This document shows, one piece after another, positions 6,885-11,151 of a stretch of DNA of 11,151 nt. Location: positions 1-11,151 of the forward strand of contig JBCBWG010000099.1 in NCBI GenBank assembly GCA_039817205.1, read 5' to 3'. Position numbers and translations under genes: made by a program. This DNA is from JBCBWG01 sp039817205 (GTDB taxonomy: Bacteria > Pseudomonadota > Alphaproteobacteria > Rhizobiales > Hyphomicrobiaceae). Within the stretch, counting starts at the first letter, position 1. The number at the start of each line of letters is the position of its first letter. The notes below the pieces were generated by a model that had not been told where the DNA came from, did no database searches, and saw only the letters and a program-made list of their open reading frames with translations.

Positions 6885-7934
6885 TTACGGAACGAGCGAG
6901 ACGTGAAGCTCAGTCTTCGAGGTTATGATCCCACCCCGGTCGCCGATATCAATCCGACCGTAGCGCTGCTTGAAGGCCGGTGGCAGCGCGCGATCGTCAG
7001 GCAGCGCGAGCCACAGCCTGAGCAGATACCGGCGTTTGTCCGGCTCAGGCCAATCGCGGAAGCCGGTCCGATCATGCAGGAGCGTATGGTTGTAGACGAA
7101 CTGCATATCCCCTGGTGCAAGCCGCATCCGCAGATGCACCTCAGGATCGTTGGCAATATCATCGAACAGATCGAGCGCCGCAATCTGGGTGTCGGTCAAT
7201 CGCGGCGCATCATCAAAGCGCTGCGACGAGTTGATGTATGTGCGCTGATAGAGCCCCGTGAGGTTGCCGCCATACCAATTCAAAACCGGGATCTCGAAGT
7301 AGGGTTTCTCGCCGTCCGGCACCTCGCCACGTCGGTCCGTCGGCACCGGCTCGAACAACGCATCGGCAAGCTCGGGCGCGCGACGCCGCATCTCGTTGTA
7401 GAGCGTCACCGTTGAGACGAGCAGAGAGTCGCCACCCTCCATCGCCTCACGCAGGCACAGCAGACCGACACAATCGCAGCTGTCGGTGTGAAACGTTTGC
7501 CGTTCGGACGTCTGGTAGATGCGCACGTTTGGGTCGGACAGATCTGCGCCGACATCCGTCACGTGGCCCAGCATATGACCTTTGGCGTTCTGCGAGCGCG
7601 CGATGCCGAGATGCGAACCGATCCCACAAAAGATCGCCGCTGCGGTTTCGATGGAGAGACGTTCAATTGGAAGCCCGCGGATCAGACTGAACCCGATCCC
7701 GTGTTGCAGTTGTCCCCTGAGATCTTCGAGCCAAGGACCAAGCGTCGGCAGTGCGAAACGCTGCGCGGTGATCTCACCGATGTCATCAGCGGTTTTGAGA
7801 AAACCTTCCGCTGCGGCTTCAAGCTCGCTGATCTCAGCCTCTGTAAGCGCACGCACCCAGCGCTCGGTATGTCCCACCAAATCGCGACCAAACCATGCTG
7901 CGGGACTGTCGATCAGGTCTGGCAGATCAGACAT
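6885..7934 (-). CDS. TauD/TfdA-family Fe(II)/2-oxoglutarate-dependent dioxygenase
   Basis: A 349-residue cytoplasmic non-haem iron oxygenase of the TauD/TfdA superfamily, which hydroxylates a substrate with O2 and 2-oxoglutarate. The metal triad is His149-x-Asp151 (TFHTDSCD) with distal His287 in NHTLLHDRTGF. Arg302 or Arg306 in RRYLLRLWLALPD is the expected 2-oxoglutarate anchor. GFSLIRGLP (81-89) is the characteristic N-terminal strand. I chose the ATG at 7934 because GGGAG lies seven bases ahead of it. An ATG 20 codons further upstream has no good ribosome site and adds unrelated sequence. The gene follows dctP by 75 bases on the same strand, so the two are probably co-transcribed and the imported acid may be its substrate; this is inference. 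The specific substrate cannot be read from sequence. Confidence 0.88.
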   Translation of the reverse strand: MSDLPDLIDSPAAWFGRDLVGHTERWVRALTEAEISELEAAAEGFLKTADDIGEITAQRFALPTLGPWLEDLRGQLQHGIGFSLIRGLPIERLSIETAAAIFCGIGSHLGIARSQNAKGHMLGHVTDVGADLSDPNVRIYQTSERQTFHTDSCDCVGLLCLREAMEGGDSLLVSTVTLYNEMRRRAPELADALFEPVPTDRRGEVPDGEKPYFEIPVLNWYGGNLTGLYQRTYINSSQRFDDAPRLTDTQIAALDLFDDIANDPEVHLRMRLAPGDMQFVYNHTLLHDRTGFRDWPEPDKRRYLLRLWLALPDDRALPPAFKQRYGRIDIGDRGGIITSKTELHVSLVP

Positions 7935-8009
7935 CGGAGTGCTCCCATCTCGCGAGGTTGATACAGCCGCTATGATGCGCGTCCCTTGGCACATGTCAAA
8001 GCACGCGTC

Positions 8010-9056
8010 CTATTTTGTCGATCGTTTCGCGATCGCGTCACGCGCGGCTTTGAGCAGGGCCTGAGCGTCAATACCGCGTGCGCTCGCCTCTTTCGTCCAG
8101 CGCTCCGCAACTTCCTTGGCGGGCGCATCGAACGCGGCGGACGTCTCAGGCGATAGCGCGCGCACCGTCTTGCCAAGATCCGTTGCGCGTTTTTTGCCAA
8201 CAGGTTCCATCGAATCCCATAGCTCACCGATTCCCTTTGAGATGTTCGCGCCGGAGTTGTCGTCGATGATCTTTTTCAGATCGTCCGGCAGGGCGTCGTA
8301 CCGCGCCTTGTTCATCGCAAAGAGGAACACCGAGGTCCCAAAACGACGACCATTCATCAGCTCGACGCTGTTCGACGTCAGCTCCGCAATGCGAAGGGGT
8401 ACGGCGACTTCAAACGGAATGAGCGCGCCGTCGATCGTGCCCTTGGACAACGCCTGGGGAAGTGCTGGCACAGGCATGCCAACCGGTTCAGCGCCCCAAC
8501 TTTGCAGCATCCAAACGCCGGTGCGCGATGGGCTTCTGAGCTTCATACCGCGGAGATCGCCAAGGCTCTTGACGTCTTTGGAGACCAGATGGAGGGCGTT
8601 GCCCGCATGGACGTGCACGAGGATCGGTTTCACGTCAGCAAGGTCGGCCGCTACCATGGGCAATACGTCCTGGATCGCCTCTGTGGTCGCAACGGCACTG
8701 CCGCCATGGACGCCTGCGAGTTCGAAAACTTCAAGGCGCGGGAAGACGCCAGGCGTGTAGCCGGGGAGCGTCCAAACGAAATCAGCCGTCCCATCGCGAA
8801 CCTGGCGATAGAGTTCCGGCGGCTTGCCTCCAAGCGTCATCGACGGAAAAATCTCGAACTTGAGCCGACCGCCGGATTGCCTGGTGACCCGCTCAGCCCA
8901 GGGCACCAGAAACTTGGTGTGCGTAATCGCTTTCGGGCTCAAAAAATGGTGGATCGAAAAGCGGTATTCCTCCGCTTTGGCAGCAACGGCAAATGCGGGC
9001 GCCAGTGTGCAAAGGCCAAGCAGCACGGTCGTCATAAGGCGCAGGGCGATGGTCAT
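8010..9056 (-). CDS. dctP: TRAP transporter periplasmic substrate-binding protein, DctP family
   Basis: A 348-residue secreted receptor that binds a carboxylate-bearing solute and delivers it to a DctQM membrane permease. Residues 1-28 are a Sec signal peptide ending in AVAAKA. The mature part starts with YRFSIHHFLSPKA and contains DGTADFVWTLPGY (88-100). LRSPSRTG (173-180) carries Arg174 and Arg178; an arginine here normally binds the ligand carboxylate. KGTIDGALIPFE (205-216) follows, and the helical C-terminus is of typical length. The ATG at 9056 has AAGGA about eleven bases upstream. No dctQ or dctM is in the window: the neighbours are a broken glk upstream and the TauD-type dioxygenase downstream, so this is an orphan receptor or its permease is encoded elsewhere. 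The 153 bases ahead of it hold no clear promoter. Confidence 0.9.
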   Translation of the reverse strand: MTIALRLMTTVLLGLCTLAPAFAVAAKAEEYRFSIHHFLSPKAITHTKFLVPWAERVTRQSGGRLKFEIFPSMTLGGKPPELYRQVRDGTADFVWTLPGYTPGVFPRLEVFELAGVHGGSAVATTEAIQDVLPMVAADLADVKPILVHVHAGNALHLVSKDVKSLGDLRGMKLRSPSRTGVWMLQSWGAEPVGMPVPALPQALSKGTIDGALIPFEVAVPLRIAELTSNSVELMNGRRFGTSVFLFAMNKARYDALPDDLKKIIDDNSGANISKGIGELWDSMEPVGKKRATDLGKTVRALSPETSAAFDAPAKEVAERWTKEASARGIDAQALLKAARDAIAKRSTK

Positions 9057-9209
9057 TCGGTCTCGATTCCTTCATCGTTTGATACTGATGCGGGGTCACT
9101 GCAAAAGGCGGTTGTCGCTCTCTCGACGGCGCGCGCCGGCTGTGTGAACTCACCTTCACCAAACACTTCGAACATATATGCGGCAAGTCGGGTGGGCGCC
9201 ATGCCGCTC

Positions 9210-10159
9210 TCATTTTGGGAGTTGCGATATCAGGCCGACCAGGGCCGCTTGTGGATGTTTGATCTGAATGACCGGGACCGTGGAAAGCGGCGCAGCCATC
9301 GGATTCGGCCCATCGAAGCCCGAGAAAAAAGACGCCCGGTCCGCAACCTCGGCCCAACCCTCAAGAACGCTACCGAACAGGTAAACACCGCCCCAAGCGC
9401 CGTGGGCGAGCACGAGGTCCCGGGCTGCGCGCCCGGCAAGCCACCCGAAGTGCGCGAGCGCCCGATCGACCTCAGGCCGTCCTGCCGCCGCGATGACCGC
9501 GCGCGCATCGTCGAAGCGAACGCCTGATGTCCGAGCGACAAGTTCGACCAAGCCGCGGCCGGACAGGACATCCTCGATAGTGGCTGGCTCAATAGTGGCT
9601 GGCCCATCACTGGTGGGCTTTGGCGCAGGCTCGCGGTCCCGGTAGTCCAATGGTAAGAGATGTGGCCGGCTTCGGTTGCGGCGGCGTGCGACGTTGGGAC
9701 ATTGCCGACCGTGAACGTGTGGAGTGCGGACGCGCCAAACCCTGTCCCAACGTTCAGGGCGATCGCCGTTGTGGCAATGTCACCGGACCCCGGCCCACCA
9801 CGCCAGCTCTCCAAGGTGTCGGTTGTGAGGTGCGGGATCGCCGATGCGACGGCCTGCAGATCGTTGACCAATCGGGCTCTGCAGCCGAGTTCGGACTTGA
9901 GGTCAGCTGCATCAATCGTCCACGGCGCGTTTGTCAACTGAACGCGATTGTTGGAGACCGGGCCGGCCGCACCGATCGCAATCCGGGCAACAGCCGTCGG
10001 GTCGCCGAGATGCCCCGAAGCATAGGCGGTGAGGGCGCTCGAGAAATCAGCAAATGACGTGAGCGGGTGTGAGGTCACGTGCGTCAGTGTCCGACCGTCA
10101 GCTGCAACGGTCGCAAACCGCACGTTTGTCCCGCCGAGGTCCGAGACAACATCCGCCAT
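9210..10159 (-). pseudogene. glk: Glucokinase gene disrupted by an apparent one-base deletion
   Basis: Glucokinase phosphorylates glucose with ATP to glucose-6-phosphate. The start is the ATG at 10159, preceded by GAGAGG. The first 168 codons carry DLGGTNVRF (phosphate loop), VNDLQAVASAIP with catalytic Asp100, NVGTGFGAS and EAGHIS. Near 9655 the homology jumps to another frame and continues LPLDYRDREP, EDVLSGRGLVELV, GGVYLFGSV and IPVIQI-like VPVIQIKHP to the TGA at 9210. Adding one T to the minus-strand TCTTACC gives TCTTTACC and an uninterrupted 316-residue protein of normal family length. As it stands, the first frame would run to 9230 and make a 309-residue protein with a scrambled C-terminal half. 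A tandem PATIE-PATIE duplication lies just after the break. It may be a real pseudogene or a sequencing error. It is co-directional with otsA, 63 bases upstream. Confidence 0.88.
9573..9602 (-). repeat. 15-base tandem duplication inside glk
   Basis: CTCGATAGTGGCTGG (9573-9587) and CTCAATAGTGGCTGG (9588-9602) differ at one base. On the coding strand they encode PATIE twice in frame, directly before EDVLSG. This segment appears extra relative to typical glucokinases, so it looks like a recent slippage duplication. Confidence 0.85.
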
Positions 10160-10222
10160 ATGCGACCTCTCTCGTTCCAAATGGGGCCGAGGACGAAAAG
10201 TGGCTCTCACCAAAGCCAACGT

Positions 10223-11151
10223 TTAACGCGAAGGAGCTTGCGCGCGTTCGCGCTCGCGAACAGCCTCCATGTCTGAAATGAACGTGGAACGCCAGCTGAC
10301 GACATCGTTGTCGCGAACGCGCGCGAGCAGTGCTTCCTGCGCCCGCATGCGGTCTTCAAGCGACATGTTCATCGCGGTCTGTATCGCTTCTGCGACTTCG
10401 GCGGTGTCATACGGATTGACCTGGAGCGCCTCGCGCAAATCTTCAGCCGCGCCTGCGAACTTTGAGAGAACCAAAACGCCAGGGTCGTGGTCATTCTGGG
10501 CTGCAATGTATTCTTTGGCGACCAAGTTCATTCCGTCACGGAGCGGTGTCACCAGCCCAATCCGGCTGCCACGAAAGAGCGCCGCCAACGTGGACCGCGG
10601 AATGGACCGGTGAATATAGCGAATAGGCGTCCAATCGAAATCGGCAAACCGGCCGTTGATCGCACCGGATAACCGTTCAAGCTCCTCGCGAATATCTGCA
10701 TAAGCATCGACATTCTCGCGCGTCGGTGGCGCGATTTGCATCAAGGTCAGGCGCTTGCGATTTTCCGGATAATTCTCGAGGAGCTTTTCGAAGGCCACAA
10801 ATCGCTCGGAAAGCCCCTTCGAGTAATCGAGCCGGTCCACGCCAATGATCTGCCCGGTCTCGTCCTCGGTCCGCCGTTGTAGGCGGTCGATGACGCCGCG
10901 CGCCTCGGTCGTCCGCGACATCGCGCGAAACGCGTCGGTGTCAATGCCGATCGGATAGCTCCGGGCCAGGATCGTACGGCCATAGGCAGTCACGCGACCG
11001 TCGTCATGGATTTCGGCGGCTTCGCTTTCCTGCACATAGCGGCGAAAGTTGCCGAGGTCGCCCTCCGTTTGAAAACCAATGACGTCATAGGAAAACATTG
11101 ACCGAACGATATAGTCGCAATCCGGCATGGCCTTCAGTACATCGGGTGGCG
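10223..11151 (-). CDS. otsA: Alpha,alpha-trehalose-phosphate synthase (UDP-forming) OtsA, C-terminal part
   Basis: About 309 residues of a GT20 glycosyltransferase are visible; the gene continues beyond the right edge in the same frame (PPDVLKAMPDCDYIVR at the edge), so an ATG at 11128 is internal. OtsA transfers glucose from UDP-glucose to glucose-6-phosphate to form trehalose-6-phosphate in the cytoplasm, for osmotic and stress protection. Visible family blocks are FSYDVIGFQT, IGVDRLDYSKGLSERF, the donor-binding RDGMNLVAKEYIA and VLSKFAGAAEDL, followed by a C-terminal helical tail ending in QAPSR. Its missing N-terminus would hold the other part of the active site. The downstream glk would make its acceptor substrate, so the pairing is functionally coherent. 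No otsB phosphatase gene is in the window. Confidence 0.95.
   Translation of the reverse strand, partial: PPDVLKAMPDCDYIVRSMFSYDVIGFQTEGDLGNFRRYVQESEAAEIHDDGRVTAYGRTILARSYPIGIDTDAFRAMSRTTEARGVIDRLQRRTEDETGQIIGVDRLDYSKGLSERFVAFEKLLENYPENRKRLTLMQIAPPTRENVDAYADIREELERLSGAINGRFADFDWTPIRYIHRSIPRSTLAALFRGSRIGLVTPLRDGMNLVAKEYIAAQNDHDPGVLVLSKFAGAAEDLREALQVNPYDTAEVAEAIQTAMNMSLEDRMRAQEALLARVRDNDVVSWRSTFISDMEAVRERERAQAPSR

Noticed and set aside
6868..6900. Hairpin overlapping the dioxygenase stop codon as a terminator
   Set aside because: The stem has a bulge and no T-run follows it in the direction of transcription.
8019..8035. CGATCG-TTTCG-CGATCG hairpin at the end of dctP as a terminator
   Set aside because: It lies within the coding sequence and is not followed by a T-run on the minus strand. 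CGATCG is itself a common palindromic hexamer.
9127..9138. Perfect 12-base palindrome CGGCGCGCGCCG upstream of dctP as an operator
   Set aside because: Self-complementary GC runs are frequent in GC-rich DNA, and there is no second copy or promoter alignment to support binding.
8502..9527. A 341-residue plus-strand open frame antisense to dctP and glk
   Set aside because: It is a shadow of two well-supported genes, and its translation lacks any domain-like pattern.
9650..9660. Programmed ribosomal frameshift in glk
   Set aside because: The required shift is -1, but there is no X-XXY-YYZ slippery heptamer. The only run is two T residues, so a point deletion or sequence error is simpler.

Overview
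The window looks like chromosomal DNA from an alphaproteobacterium, probably of the Hyphomicrobiales or a nearby order. The reasons are GC-rich coding sequence, a two-subunit NAD-dependent formate dehydrogenase of the Methylorubrum FDH1 type, TctC and TRAP periplasmic binding proteins, and an OtsA-glucokinase pair. This placement rests on gene content and protein style; no database was searched.

Layout. At the left edge on the minus strand are the first 16 codons of a probable tctB (1-48). Upstream of it is a complete tctC (300-1289), the periplasmic receptor of a tripartite tricarboxylate transporter. The 251-base gap between them holds a 12-base tandem repeat and a GC-rich hairpin. A gene-free divergent region of 517 bases (1290-1806) then leads to the only plus-strand operon. 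It comprises fdh1B (1807-3477), a NuoE-NuoF fusion carrying FMN and the NAD site, and fdh1A (3589-6366), the Mo/W-bis-PGD catalytic subunit with its iron-sulfur chain. The 37 codons between the two genes are in frame with both and contain no stop after the TGA of fdh1B.

The rest is on the minus strand. A small ASCH-domain protein (6380-6847) converges on fdh1A with 13 bases between the stop codons. Upstream of it are a TauD/TfdA-type Fe(II)/2-oxoglutarate dioxygenase (6885-7934) and a TRAP receptor DctP (8010-9056). No DctQ or DctM membrane genes are in view. Then comes a glucokinase gene (9210-10159) broken by an apparent one-base deletion near 9655, also carrying a 15-base tandem duplication. 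The right edge is the C-terminal part of otsA, trehalose-6-phosphate synthase (10223 to the window end).

How the genes work together. Fdh1AB oxidises formate to CO2 and passes electrons through Fe-S clusters and FMN to NAD+, supplying NADH. DctP and the dioxygenase, adjacent and co-directional, could import and hydroxylate an organic acid, but the substrate is unknown. OtsA uses glucose-6-phosphate, the product of glucokinase, so otsA-glk is a sensible trehalose-synthesis pair, though glk is disrupted in this sequence.

I found no wholly new system. The observations most worth a second look are the glk frameshift, the stop-separated but in-frame fdh1B/fdh1A junction, and the repeat-plus-hairpin spacer between tctC and tctB.
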